From: Hyphomicrobiales bacterium
Lineage (GTDB): Bacteria > Pseudomonadota > Alphaproteobacteria > Rhizobiales > Rhizobiaceae
NCBI GenBank assembly: GCA_900472785.1
Contig: UCJH01000047.1
Location: 20,752 to 84,751 of the forward strand
Length of the DNA stretch: 64,000 bases
Reading direction: 5' to 3'
The translations under genes were made by a program, and so were the position numbers. The notes under the pieces are model-generated. The model saw only the letters and a list, made by a program, of their open reading frames with translations, was not told where the DNA came from and searched no databases. How positions within the stretch are numbered: position 1 is the stretch's first letter; each line of letters starts with the position of its first letter. This document shows, piece after piece, positions 18,042-27,233 of this stretch.

Positions 18042-19123
18042 CAATAGAGGTCAGAGTCGGACATGCTGTAGTGCCACAGCCGTGGATCTGAAAAATCGAC
18101 GTCGATCGGAAGCAGGGCTCGGCCGCCAAAATGGGTGACCGGCGCTTTCGCCTGGAAGCCGGCGCGCGCTATGCTCTCCCGATGATCGGCACCAATAGAC
18201 GCCCAGATATTGACCTTCGAAAGGCTTATGTCACGTGCCACTTGAGCCGCCCAAGCGATAAGGGGCGGTAGCGCGTTCTTGTCATCTGCGACAATGTCCA
18301 CGATGTCCAAATCGGACGAAAGATACTGTTTAACGATAATGTAACCCCTAATCTCGGAGTTATCCGTCGCCACCGCTATTCTGTATTTGTTGACGGGATT
18401 CTTCAGGAAGCGCCACGTCAACATTTCGCTGTCGCGCCAAGTCCAGATGGTCTTTGTACCTTTAACGCGATTCCATAGAGCATCGAAGCGAGCATCGAAC
18501 TCCACCACTTCTTCGACGAACGATGGTGCCGTGACTGGCTTTCCTGAAGCCACGTCCAAGGTAAATGTAGGCGTGTCGCAAATGTCGTCCCACGCCAGCT
18601 TCTGAATAAATGGCCGATGGCTATTCACGTTCGGAAACCCGTAGACCAGCTTAAAGCCGGCGTCTGACAACCGAGAATAGATAGACTCCGCTGATTTCTC
18701 AAAAATACCTTGCCCGCGATAATTTGAGTGGACCATCGTCGTCATCGAGAGGCATGTCGGTACAGCTTCTCCATTAATGGACATCTTCGTCGCTGCCACC
18801 GCGTAATGACCAGCGAGACTCTCCCCGTCCCATACCGTTTCAGTCCATGGGCCGCCGGCGGGGTTGTCAAGCTGACGCCACCGCCAAAAGGGGAGCGGAA
18901 GATCGACGCCGAAAGTAGCTTTAAACAAATCTAATATTTTCCGCTCGTCGCCGTCTTTGTACGCCTTGTATTCCACCGCCACGCTCTCCTCCAACATCTG
19001 CCGCGCTGCCCAGCGTTCAGACTTTTCCGTCGATTTCGCGATCAATTCGTCGTCACTGGCATCCGAAATTTCATATCCGTCGCCGCTTCTGGCTGAATCT
19101 AGGAGCGAGGTTAACAAAGACAT
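18041..19123 (-). CDS. GNAT-family acyltransferase
   Basis: A 360-residue protein whose middle part is a GNAT N-acyltransferase domain. The acyl-CoA pyrophosphate loop YRGQGIF is at residues 135-141, preceded by the strand LSMTTMVHS. The second half (about 200-360) repeats a GNAT-like fold (IRGYIIVKQY, IVDIVADD), so it may be a tandem protein with only one competent CoA site. GNAT enzymes in nonulosonate loci can N-acylate amino sugars, and this one is the first gene of a coupled pair with the SGNH hydrolase. Donor and acceptor are unknown. Confidence 0.78.
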   Translation of the reverse strand: MSLLTSLLDSARSGDGYEISDASDDELIAKSTEKSERWAARQMLEESVAVEYKAYKDGDERKILDLFKATFGVDLPLPFWRWRQLDNPAGGPWTETVWDGESLAGHYAVAATKMSINGEAVPTCLSMTTMVHSNYRGQGIFEKSAESIYSRLSDAGFKLVYGFPNVNSHRPFIQKLAWDDICDTPTFTLDVASGKPVTAPSFVEEVVEFDARFDALWNRVKGTKTIWTWRDSEMLTWRFLKNPVNKYRIAVATDNSEIRGYIIVKQYLSSDLDIVDIVADDKNALPPLIAWAAQVARDISLSKVNIWASIGADHRESIARAGFQAKAPVTHFGGRALLPIDVDFSDPRLWHYSMSDSDLY

Positions 19124-19418
19124 TGGCCGAAAACAGGCTGGTCGACAACAGTCTAACAGTCATCCTCGTAGTCTCCTCGGAAAGCCTCTCCTACCGGACA
19201 CAGTCGCGGACGACAAGTCATCCAAATTCACTTATTCTTCCGGGCCGTGACAAGGAAACCATTCAGGATATACGTAAGAGCGATTTTCGATACACATTGA
19301 CGGCTGCTGTACTGAACTGCCTCACATCGGCAGCGATATGCAGCTCCACGTATATTTTTGCCTTGCCAAATCATGGGGTCGCAACCGGGGGCTGTCAACA
19401 GCAGCATTCAAGGTAAGA

Positions 19419-19859
19419 TTAGATCGGCCGGGTTCGGGATTTCACCAGGAGTACCGCTTCTCCTGAAAGTACTATCGTGCCCTCGCAGCTGCACGTCGTC
19501 TCCAGGTAGACGCGGTTCCTCGTTGGATCCAGTCGAGTGATGCAAACACGTGAATTTACGACCATCCCTGGACGCACTGGAGCGTGGAATTCCAAGGTCT
19601 GCTTTACGTAGATTGTGCCCAGTCCGGGGAGGCGGGTTCCCAGTACCGACGATATAAGTCCGCCGGTCAGCATTCCATGGGCAATTCTTCCCTTGAAGCG
19701 TGTTTGCTGCGCCCACGCATCATCAACGTGTATCGGATTGAAATCGCCCACGGCCGAGGCAAATTGGTCTATGTCTTGGCTGGACACGGTCTTGGAAATT
19801 TCGGCGCTCATGCCTATCGAGAGATCTTCAAAAAAGTATCCTGCATGCGCGTCGTTCAT
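19419..19859 (-). CDS. MaoC/PhaJ-type (R)-specific enoyl-CoA hydratase
   Basis: A 146-residue single hot-dog protein with the hydratase-2 motif GDFNPIHVDDAWA at residues 38-50. It supplies the catalytic Asp39 and His44 equivalents of PhaJ. PhaJ-type enzymes hydrate crotonyl-CoA and similar substrates to (R)-3-hydroxyacyl-CoA. The gene lies upstream of the GNAT gene in the same direction with a gap of about 295 bases. I chose ATG 19859; an upstream ATG at 19892 adds 11 residues without homologous character. In this locus it may supply 3-hydroxybutyryl-CoA for sugar N-acylation, which is inference. Confidence 0.83.
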   Translation of the reverse strand: MNDAHAGYFFEDLSIGMSAEISKTVSSQDIDQFASAVGDFNPIHVDDAWAQQTRFKGRIAHGMLTGGLISSVLGTRLPGLGTIYVKQTLEFHAPVRPGMVVNSRVCITRLDPTRNRVYLETTCSCEGTIVLSGEAVLLVKSRTRPI

Positions 19860-20517
19860 CGGAGACTCTGTAAATTGGAATGTCGGTTGCATTCAGCAGT
19901 CGCAGCTTTTGCAATCCATGTGGCGCTACCAATATGCGTGCCAATTGTTTTTACAAGAGTATTTTGGGAAATCCTCAAAACGAGCACGCTAAAGCGAGCA
20001 TCTCCCACCAAGGCGATCGTAAAGTGGATGGATCGGGACGGAGGATAGCGCGCAGTCATCGCGTCAATCACGAGCGTGTAGCGCGGGTGATGCAGGCCAA
20101 AGAATGGGAATCAAACCGCGCAAGGGCTACGTTCGCACAACGGACAGCAGCCACGATTCGCCCATCCAACCCGAACCTGTATCGCAACCTGATCCCGGAT
20201 CGACCAAACATGGCCTGTGTGGCCGCATACATCCGCATTCCCGCTGGCTTCTGCTTCGGCCGTCATTCTCGATGACTGCTGCTGGAAAATCGTCGGGACA
20301 GGGGTGACTTCACGGGAACAACTGGCTTTGGTGGGAAGAACACCGTTTCCGCTCGCGCGGACGGCAATACCATCGAAGACCGGAAGAGTGCGGCGCTGAT
20401 GTTCGCCCTCTATTTTTAGGAAAGGTGTTCTTAGTTTCGCGGAGCCGGTCGAATATTGCTTTCGCAAAGGGGTTCCCGTAACCATGCGAACGTCAAAGCG
20501 CAGGGAAAAGCGGAAAT
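19860..20517. other. Non-coding gap holding an IS relic, between divergent genes
   Basis: Between the MaoC gene (minus) and the SGNH gene (plus) there is no intact gene in 658 bases. The centre holds a frameshifted IS3-family transposase relic, listed separately. The remaining flanks must contain the promoters of the two divergent genes, but no confident -35/-10 pair was seen. Confidence 0.6.
20020..20310 (+). pseudogene. Decayed IS3-family transposase (OrfB) fragment
   Basis: Pieces of an IS3-family OrfB integrase appear in order but in different plus-strand frames. RVNHERVARVMQAKEW and then PNLYRNLIPDRPNMACVAAY with IRIPAGF are in one frame (to the stop at about 20275). GYVRTTDSSHDSPI is in a second frame at about 20120-20165. 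AVILDDCCWKIVG is in a third at about 20265-20303. In intact relatives these follow one another as the HTH-linked segment, the FVRTTDS block, the DRPN..W.ADITYI block and the LAVILD block with the DDE aspartates. Several indels and the loss of the C-terminal DDE glutamate region mean it is inactive. Confidence 0.75.
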
Positions 20518-21633
20518 ATGAGCGGCAAGAAACTAGCTATCATCGGTACGTCGAATTCGATCATGGAAGCCGGGTATCTACCTGTCCTCAAAAGCTTGAT
20601 GCCGGACGTTGAGGTGCAGAATTTTTCCTTGGGCGGTGCATCCTCCATGTATGGATGCTATGTTCTGGAGACCGAAAGCATCGTAGACGACTTCGATTAT
20701 GCGATTATCGACTTCTGTATCCCGGATCAGCAGATGGAGCGGAATAAGTTTCTGACGCTGGAAACCATTGTGAGTGCATTCGGAGCAGTCCTGTCAAAAT
20801 TCAAGCCGGGCGGCCGTTGTACCCCTCTCGTGATCCTCTACCCGATAAAACATGCATATGAGGATCCGCGTCTCGTGAAAGTACGGGACGAGTTAAAGCG
20901 GATTTGCCAGCAGTTCAAAATTGCCGTCGTCGATCCTCTTGATTTGGTGGCGGCAGCTAACCGGCAGTATGGGGTCGATCAGGCGTCATGGTTTGCCGAT
21001 TGGTGCCATATGCATAAGAATCACTCTCAAGCATTTGCCAGGTTGCTCGCGGACACCCTCAGATCATTGCCAGCGATGACGTCCAGCAAGATTGCGGATC
21101 TCCTTCCGAAATACTCCGTGACATACCCTGATACGCTCCCCAAGACGGAGAAGGGGACGCGTTTGATGAAGGCCGACACCTTTACTCTCGCGACCGGAAG
21201 TGAACTCAATATCAAGCTCAATGGCTATCTCGTTGGGTTCCTGCAATGGTGTAACGAAGACACCGGCACACTTCTGATTGACGCCGCTGGTCAAAAATAT
21301 GCTCTGCCGTGCCGCAAGGAAAAGCGTACGTTGGATAATCGCTTCGCCTTTACCAACCCTCCCACCGCAATCAAATGCAGCGGGCCCGTGCGTGTCCGGA
21401 TCGGCCTAGACCCTGCCTATAAATGGATGAGAACTTTCGGAAACCATGCGGATTATCCGAAAGATGGTACGGAAGTCGGCTTCGGAGGGCTCGTCTTAAC
21501 CGACAGAGATCCCGAAGAAGCAGGGCGCAAGGTGATCAACTTCCTGAAGCGGCATGAGTTGCAAAGCTGGAAGCCTACCGAGCCGGAGCTTGCTTTCATT
21601 GAGAGCTTCGCCGGGCTGGCGGCCAACACCTGA
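20518..21633 (+). CDS. SGNH-hydrolase-like protein with a C-terminal accessory domain
   Basis: A 371-residue protein. The N-terminal part (1-190) resembles an SGNH hydrolase: LAIIGTSNSIM carries the putative nucleophile serine at position 12 or 14, and DWCHMHKNH (161-169) carries the Asp-His pair. The remaining 180 residues are beta-rich (ATGSELNIKLNGYLVGF) and unrecognised, perhaps a sugar-binding module. There is no signal peptide. A GGGAAAAG sequence lies upstream of the ATG. It is on the opposite strand from the neighbouring capsule genes and converges with the ABC permease. A carbohydrate acyl-esterase or transferase role is inference. Confidence 0.7.
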   Translation: MSGKKLAIIGTSNSIMEAGYLPVLKSLMPDVEVQNFSLGGASSMYGCYVLETESIVDDFDYAIIDFCIPDQQMERNKFLTLETIVSAFGAVLSKFKPGGRCTPLVILYPIKHAYEDPRLVKVRDELKRICQQFKIAVVDPLDLVAAANRQYGVDQASWFADWCHMHKNHSQAFARLLADTLRSLPAMTSSKIADLLPKYSVTYPDTLPKTEKGTRLMKADTFTLATGSELNIKLNGYLVGFLQWCNEDTGTLLIDAAGQKYALPCRKEKRTLDNRFAFTNPPTAIKCSGPVRVRIGLDPAYKWMRTFGNHADYPKDGTEVGFGGLVLTDRDPEEAGRKVINFLKRHELQSWKPTEPELAFIESFAGLAANT

Positions 21634-21708
21634 TTGGAATCGACGTCGCTTCGCAAGCTGAATGAGCGAGACCATCTCGCCTCAACAGCGCCGCCGCAAG
21701 GGATGATA

Positions 21709-22482
21709 TCAATTCCTGTCCTCGCGAAGCGTGCGAGAGGTCGTAAACAGAAAAAACCCTACCATCACAATGCCCGCGGCAGAAATGCCGACATATGCCA
21801 AATCAAGCCCCCCCGCTCGGTATTCGGGATAAATGCCGGTTCGAAACCACATAATGACGTGGACAAGCGGGTTCCACATAAGGACCTGCTGAAAAGGGCG
21901 CGGCAGGGAGTCTGGAAGAAACAATACAGAGGAAATCAAAAACATCGGCCGGTTGATGAGGGTGAAAATCTGCTCATAAAGCGGGTAGTTGTTGAACATC
22001 GGGATATTGATCAAGCCGACGCCCAGACCAAATAGGGTGGCCAGGACGAAGGACGCCACGAGAACGCCGGGGTTCATGGAATTCAGGTGCGATGCCTCTG
22101 GGGTGCAAATGGCAAAAATGATGATTGCCACCAGCACGGATGTCAGCAATTGCAGGATGTAGCGGGCGACAATCGCATCGACCGGTGCGACCACCGGATA
22201 GGAAAACAAGTTCTTGTTCGCCTTTACGGCGCCGGCCATATAGGTTGACATCCCCTGATAGGCGGCAAACGGCAGGTAGCCAGTTGCAAAGAACAGCGCG
22301 AAATCCGTCCCGAGGGCGGGCGCTCTGGCTATGGCCTGAAACAGAAACGTCATCATAGCAACGTGGGCCAGCGGATCGAGAAGCGCCCAGACATAGCCTC
22401 CCGGCTTACGCCCATACCGTGCGGATGTCTCTCGTATGATGAGCGCTGCACTAACTCGAATGTGCTGTTTCAGCCAATACAT
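21709..22482 (-). CDS. Capsule-export ABC transporter permease, KpsM/RkpT-like
   Basis: A 257-residue ABC-2 type permease with about six membrane segments. The N-terminus RETSARYGRKPGGYVWALLD matches KpsM/BexB/RkpT, where a short amphipathic region precedes the first helix. The helices include MMTFLFQAIARA, LLTSVLVAIIIFAI and ISAAGIVMVGFFLF. These proteins form the inner-membrane channel for lipid-linked capsule. I chose the ATG at 22482 because AAGGAT lies five to six bases upstream; the frame is open to 22512. The matching ATPase (KpsT/RkpS) and the periplasmic KpsE/RkpR protein are not in this window. Confidence 0.87.
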   Translation of the reverse strand: MYWLKQHIRVSAALIIRETSARYGRKPGGYVWALLDPLAHVAMMTFLFQAIARAPALGTDFALFFATGYLPFAAYQGMSTYMAGAVKANKNLFSYPVVAPVDAIVARYILQLLTSVLVAIIIFAICTPEASHLNSMNPGVLVASFVLATLFGLGVGLINIPMFNNYPLYEQIFTLINRPMFLISSVLFLPDSLPRPFQQVLMWNPLVHVIMWFRTGIYPEYRAGGLDLAYVGISAAGIVMVGFFLFTTSRTLREDRN

Positions 22483-23680
22483 GGAAAATCCTTCTGGCGA
22501 GCCATCTACCAATTGAAGGGCTTCGCAGCAAGGCCACGTGTTAAATATTCAATAGCCCATATCAAGGCACGTCATCATCGTGAATTCGATCGCGCCTTGA
22601 CGAAAGTGCTTGTGCATCAGGGCGATTGTCACGATTCGCGCTATGCGCAGGCGTTGTCCGTTTCGATCGCGGTAACGCGCGATTGTTATGGCATCTGAGC
22701 GTTTAGATGCAGCAAGGAACCCAGATGGCGGACGTCAGCGTCAAGGGGCTCATTCAATCTGCCTTGCTTGCTTTAAGCTGCCTTGCGATCGATGCAAGCG
22801 ACTCTTCCACGTACAGCAGTTTGGATGTGATCACGCCGTCTCGGCTGGGAAGGGTCGGGGAAAAGTGTATCTGGGTGCCGTTTTTGTGTTCGTTGACATG
22901 CAGGACCTCTGCAAAATTGACGACAACTTTAGCTTTCCCGGTAGTGGTCAGTAGAATCCACATGCTGAAAGTCTCCTCGGTTATTTCCCGACTTTAGTAC
23001 TTTCGGGTATCGCCGGATGCGACGGTGATAAATGCGTTTTGTTATCCGAATTCTAGTTTGGAATAGTTAATATTAACCCTGTAACTATACTGAGCATCGC
23101 TGCTGCATATGCGCGGCTGCACTTTTGCGTGTTGAACCGCTAAACTCTTTCAAAGTTTTGATTTCCACTGAGAGCTGGCTCTGACTCATAATTGCTGCTG
23201 TTGTGGGCGAGATTTTGGCTGATTCATCGGGATCAGCAATTGCAGTATCGATTTCAGCGTGCGAACCTCGCCACTGAAGGCTTGATGACACCATTCAATC
23301 AATATTTTGTCTCGCTGCGACGTCATCGCAAGCATCAACAATCTTACAATCGTCTCGCGTACAGGCAACGATGCGGCAGCGTGCTTCTTTGCCAAGCTTA
23401 AACAATAGTGGCGCATCGCTAACGCGACGACAATCGCGCTGCCGACTTTCCTGGTTCATCAAGTTTGCAGGGATGGGCTATGGATCAAATCCGCAATTTG
23501 TCACCACAGCCTAGCCAGTTTTGGGCAGCAGGCTTGCGGATTGCGAAATCTGCCGTTACCCAATTATTAACAAATCCAACGGGGTGCCACCCTCTTTTGC
23601 GAGAGGCGGAGCCTGGCTCCCGGTTTTTGGAGCGGAGATGACGGTGAAACATCGAAGCTCCGGATCGAGAAGGACATGAC
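22483..23680. other. Long intergenic stretch at the edge of the capsule locus
   Basis: Apart from the 69-residue gene at 22754-22963 I can support nothing here. Two minus-strand open frames (23085-23294 and 23186-23416) have no ribosome-binding site and no recognisable motif. The stretch is A/T-rich compared with the genes after 23.7 kb and probably marks the boundary between an acquired locus and the conserved backbone. No tRNA, direct repeat or integrase was found at this edge. Confidence 0.5.
22754..22963 (-). CDS. Small conserved-looking protein of unknown function
   Basis: A 69-residue protein, MWILLTTTGKAKVVVNFAEV at its start, predicted as short beta strands followed by a C-terminal helix (VEESLASIARQL). 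The general plan, strand-VNFAEVLHV-strand-helix, recalls FlbD-like and other small beta-sheet proteins, but I do not claim homology. A strong Shine-Dalgarno sequence GAGGAGA stands eight bases before the ATG, which is the main reason to accept the gene. It lies upstream of the capsule permease in the same direction. Confidence 0.6.
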   Translation of the reverse strand: MWILLTTTGKAKVVVNFAEVLHVNEHKNGTQIHFSPTLPSRDGVITSKLLYVEESLASIARQLKASKAD

Positions 23681-24841
23681 GTGAGCGGACTGGAAACGGC
23701 TATAAGACATGCGCTTGACCGCTCGGACAGGACGAGCGCGGAGACGCGTGCCCGGATCTACCAGTCGGCGCGCAATGCGCTGGAAGCCGGTCTGCGCAAG
23801 CAGGATGTGCACGACACCGACGTCATTGCCCAGCAGCGGCATCGCCTGGAATCCATCATTCATGCCATCGAGACGCAGGAGCGGGCTGCGCTGAAAGCCC
23901 AGGCCGCCGTTTCCGTGTCGCCGCCGGTGCTGCCGGACGATGCGGTGGCCGGCGATGATCGCCGCCACCCGACCCTGGACGCGGACGCGGCGGTGTCCGT
24001 CCATAGCGAGCCAGGCGAAGCGGTCCCGACATCGGGCGATCATAGCCTTGACGGGTTGCGGCCCGAGCGTTTCGACGATTCCACGCCTTCAGGTCCCGCG
24101 GTCGCGGTGCCGGTCGAAAAACTAGCCGGCAAGCGCGGCAAAGAGCGCCGCGTGGCGGTTTCCGTGCCGGGAAAGCCCAGGCGCCGGCGCGGCCGCTTCC
24201 TGTCTTTCGTCATGGTCGTCGTCACGCTGGGGGCCGCTTTCGGTGCCGCGCTCTGGTGGGCGGAGACGAGCGGGCTGTTGAAGTCGGCGGCCGAGCGTGA
24301 CACCAGCGTCGCCAATCCGCCGGCGACCGTCCAGTCCGAGGATTTCGACGGTTCGCAAGGACTGACCACGCTCGGCTCTCAGTCCGGGTTCACCGGTGAC
24401 TGGATCGAGGTTTTCAAACCGGCGGATACGGCCGGCATCACCCCGCGCGGCCAGGCCAAGGCCGAGCCCGTCAGCGACGAAGCCGGTCCGCGGGTCCGCA
24501 TAACCTCCGCCACTGCCGATGCGGATGGCGATGTCTCGATCGCGGTTCCGGTGGCCGTGCTGGAGCAATTGTCGGGCAAGACCTCGACGGTCGCTATTAC
24601 CGTGCGCTCCGGCGCCGACAAGCCGACGCAGTTTTCCGTCGAATGCGAGTTCGCCTCGCTCGGAGACTGCGGCCGTCATCGCTTTACGGTCAATGACGAA
24701 AAGGTCGACATGCTGTTCAAGGTAACGTTCGACCGGAGCCTCGCGCCGAGCGAGCCGGGTCGGATCCTGATCAACAGCGACGTTGCTGGAAGCGGCCAGA
24801 GCCTCAGCCTGTTCGGCATCCGCATTCTGCCCGGTCAATGA
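23681..24841 (+). CDS. Single-pass membrane protein of unknown function
   Basis: A 386-residue protein starting at a GTG. An ATG five bases earlier meets a stop after two codons, and GAGAAGGA lies just upstream of the GTG. Residues 1-75 are helical and charged, 80-170 are low-complexity and Pro/Ala-rich, and a run of arginines (167-172) is followed by one membrane helix at about 174-193. The remaining 190 residues are periplasmic and beta-rich, resembling a carbohydrate-binding-like sandwich. The topology is N-in by the positive-inside rule. It converges with ppk2 with only 27 bases between them. No function can be assigned. Confidence 0.8.
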   Translation: MSGLETAIRHALDRSDRTSAETRARIYQSARNALEAGLRKQDVHDTDVIAQQRHRLESIIHAIETQERAALKAQAAVSVSPPVLPDDAVAGDDRRHPTLDADAAVSVHSEPGEAVPTSGDHSLDGLRPERFDDSTPSGPAVAVPVEKLAGKRGKERRVAVSVPGKPRRRRGRFLSFVMVVVTLGAAFGAALWWAETSGLLKSAAERDTSVANPPATVQSEDFDGSQGLTTLGSQSGFTGDWIEVFKPADTAGITPRGQAKAEPVSDEAGPRVRITSATADADGDVSIAVPVAVLEQLSGKTSTVAITVRSGADKPTQFSVECEFASLGDCGRHRFTVNDEKVDMLFKVTFDRSLAPSEPGRILINSDVAGSGQSLSLFGIRILPGQ

Positions 24842-24868
24842 GACCGGCCGGCGGATACTGTTTGCCGG

Positions 24869-25750
24869 CTATTTGACGAAGCCGGGTCCGAACCCGAGGA
24901 TCTTCGCGTCGATCTCGCCGATCGCCTCCTTATCCTTGTCGTCGTAATCGAGACTGAGGAGGATATGGCGGATGAGGTTGATCCGCAGGCGGCGCTTGTC
25001 GTTCGCCCGGATGACCGTCCAGGGCGCATGGGCCGAATGGGTCTCCTTGAGCATGCGGTCACGCTTTTCGGAGTAGTCGTCCCACTTCGTCAAGGCGGCG
25101 ATATCCATCGGCGAGAGCTTCCACATTTTCAGCGGGTCGTGACGACGGTCATGAAACCGCTTGAGCTGCATCTCGCGACCGATGTTCAGCCAGAACTTGA
25201 ACAGATGGATACCGTCTTCGACGATCAGCTTCTCGAAGCGCGGCGTCTGCGTCAGGAAATGTTCGTACTGCGCCGGCTCGCAGAAGCCCATGACCGGCTC
25301 GACACCGGCGCGGTTGTACCAGGAACGGTCGAAGAGCACGAACTCGCCTGATGTCGGGAAGGTCGCCACGTAACGCTGGTAGTACCACTGGCCGCGTTCG
25401 GTTTCGGTCGGTTTCGTCAAGGCAACGATGCGCGCCGAGCGCGGGTTCATGTAGGCGGTGGTGTCATGGATCGCGCCGCCTTTTCCGGCAGCGTCCCGTC
25501 CCTCGAAAAGGGTGATCACCCGCTTGCCGGTCGCCTGCAGCCAGAACTGCACCTTTACCAGCTCGATCTGCAGTTTTTCCAGCGTGGCATCGTATTCGTC
25601 GCCGTTCAGCTTCTTTTCATAGGGATAATCGTCGGAAGCAAAGGCCTCGTCGTCGATCCATTTCGGCAGCTCCGGGTTGTCGATGTCGAATACCCGCTTC
25701 TTGCCGTCGATTTCCAACGTCACCGCGCGGCTGGCCGCCTTGTCCACCAT
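24869..25750 (-). CDS. ppk2: Polyphosphate kinase 2
   Basis: A 293-residue single-domain PPK2. The Walker A loop [13 protein letters not shown] is at 82-94, the [17 protein letters not shown] block carries the Walker B aspartate and lid arginine, and WKLSPMD lies further on. The length is that of class I PPK2, which phosphorylates nucleoside diphosphates from polyphosphate (or the reverse). It is divergent from the phosphate-response operon starting with phoR, with about 175 bases between. This suggests shared phosphate control, though I did not find a clear Pho box in that gap. Confidence 0.93.
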   Translation of the reverse strand: MVDKAASRAVTLEIDGKKRVFDIDNPELPKWIDDEAFASDDYPYEKKLNGDEYDATLEKLQIELVKVQFWLQATGKRVITLFEGRDAAGKGGAIHDTTAYMNPRSARIVALTKPTETERGQWYYQRYVATFPTSGEFVLFDRSWYNRAGVEPVMGFCEPAQYEHFLTQTPRFEKLIVEDGIHLFKFWLNIGREMQLKRFHDRRHDPLKMWKLSPMDIAALTKWDDYSEKRDRMLKETHSAHAPWTVIRANDKRRLRINLIRHILLSLDYDDKDKEAIGEIDAKILGFGPGFVK

Positions 25751-25925
25751 GATGCTCTCCCTGACGCGGGCGACGTGTCGTCTGCCGCCTGCCGATTTAC
25801 CGGGAGCAGGCCATAATTACATTGCGAATTCAAGCACGCCGTGAAAATCATGTCATGAATGGCCTCTATCACTGGCGGATGCGGCAAGGCTGCGCTTGGT
25901 ATCACCTGCAGGAAAAGGACCGGAC

Positions 25926-27173
25926 TTGAACGAGGAAAATGCATTCTGGCCGGTGCTGACGGCGCGGGTTTCGGCAGAGAAGTGGATCCTGATCCTGTCC
26001 GCCCTGATCGCCATCGTGCTGATCGCGTCCGGGATGCATCCTGGCATCGTCTTCCTGTTCTGGCTGGTTCTGGCTGCGGCGCTGCTCAGCCGGTCCGTGG
26101 CCGCGGCGCCGCCGAGCGTTCCCGTCATGCAGGCCAGCGCTGCCGGCGGCGATCAGCTGGATACGCTGGTGATCGTGCTGAATGCACTGGACATGCCCGT
26201 GCTTGTCGTCGCGGCCGATGAAACCGTGCTTCTGCAGAACCTTGCCGCGGAAAAAGCTTTCGGAACCATCCCGCAAAACACCTATCTGGCAGCGCGTGTC
26301 CGCTCGCCCGGCATTCTCGACATGGTGCGCGAAACCATTTCCACCGGAAAGATCAACCAGATCGAGCATTCCGAGCGGCTGCCGTCCGAGGCCGTCTATA
26401 TCGTCCGTGTCGCGCCGGCCGAGATTTCCATCGATGGCGGCAGGCAACTTTATATCCTGTCCTATCGCGATATTTCGCAAGCCCGCCGCATCGACCGGAT
26501 GCGCTCGGATTTCGTCGCCAATGCCAGCCACGAGCTGCGCACCCCGCTCGCTTCGTTGCGCGGCTTCATCGAGACATTGCAGGGACCGGCCCGCAACGAC
26601 GTCAAGGCGCATGAGAAGTTCTTAGGCATCATGCACGAACAGGCGACGCGCATGAGCCGTCTTGTCGACGATCTGCTGTCGCTGTCGCGGCTCGAGTTGA
26701 AGTCGCATATCGCGCCGGACGAAAAGGTCGATCTGGCACCGCTTCTGGGGCATGTCATCGATTCGCTTTCACCGCTGGCACAGGATGTCGATGTCACGAT
26801 CGCGCTTGATGTTCCTGATGCGCCCGTCTTCGTTCACGGCGACCGTGACGAACTGATCGAGGTGTTCGAGAACCTGATCGAGAATGCCTGCAAATACGGC
26901 CAGGAAGGCAAGAAAGTGGAAGTGACCCTCTCCGGAGGAGACGAGGGCAGCCCGGTCGAGGTTGCCGTGCGCGATTTCGGTCCCGGCATCCCCACGGAAC
27001 ACGTGCCGCGCATCACCGAGCGTTTCTATCGGGTCAATGTCGAGGCCAGCCGGTCGAAAAAAGGCACCGGTCTGGGGCTTGCGATCGTCAAGCATATCCT
27101 GACCCGGCACCGGGCCAGAATGATCGTTCAGTCGGAACTCGGCAAGGGTACGCTGTTTACGGTACGGTTCTGA
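25926..27173 (+). CDS. phoR: Phosphate-regulon sensor histidine kinase PhoR
   Basis: A 415-residue membrane histidine kinase. Two membrane helices occupy about residues 20-56, a PAS-like segment follows (about 80-185), then the HisKA H-box FVANASHELRTPLASLRGF with His202. The HATPase_c domain has ENLIENACKYG, DFGPGIP and KGTGLGLAIVKH. PhoR senses phosphate status through the Pst transporter and PhoU and phosphorylates PhoB. The start is uncertain: TTG at 25926 has AAGGA six bases upstream, while the frame extends to a TTG at 25896. It is the first gene of a phoR-pst-phoU-phoB unit. Confidence 0.92.
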   Translation: MNEENAFWPVLTARVSAEKWILILSALIAIVLIASGMHPGIVFLFWLVLAAALLSRSVAAAPPSVPVMQASAAGGDQLDTLVIVLNALDMPVLVVAADETVLLQNLAAEKAFGTIPQNTYLAARVRSPGILDMVRETISTGKINQIEHSERLPSEAVYIVRVAPAEISIDGGRQLYILSYRDISQARRIDRMRSDFVANASHELRTPLASLRGFIETLQGPARNDVKAHEKFLGIMHEQATRMSRLVDDLLSLSRLELKSHIAPDEKVDLAPLLGHVIDSLSPLAQDVDVTIALDVPDAPVFVHGDRDELIEVFENLIENACKYGQEGKKVEVTLSGGDEGSPVEVAVRDFGPGIPTEHVPRITERFYRVNVEASRSKKGTGLGLAIVKHILTRHRARMIVQSELGKGTLFTVRF

Positions 27174-27233
27174 CACAAAAGTTGCGCAATTTTCGTCAGT
27201 TTTTTATATTGTCTTTTAAAATCAGATGCTTGG

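Noticed and set aside
20111..20485. A 124-residue minus-strand frame in the gap after the MaoC gene
   Set aside because: Its opposite strand carries the ordered IS3 transposase pieces, which explain the sequence better, and it has no ribosome-binding site.
23085..23416. Two small minus-strand frames (69 and 76 residues)
   Set aside because: No Shine-Dalgarno sequence precedes either start and they overlap each other in different frames.
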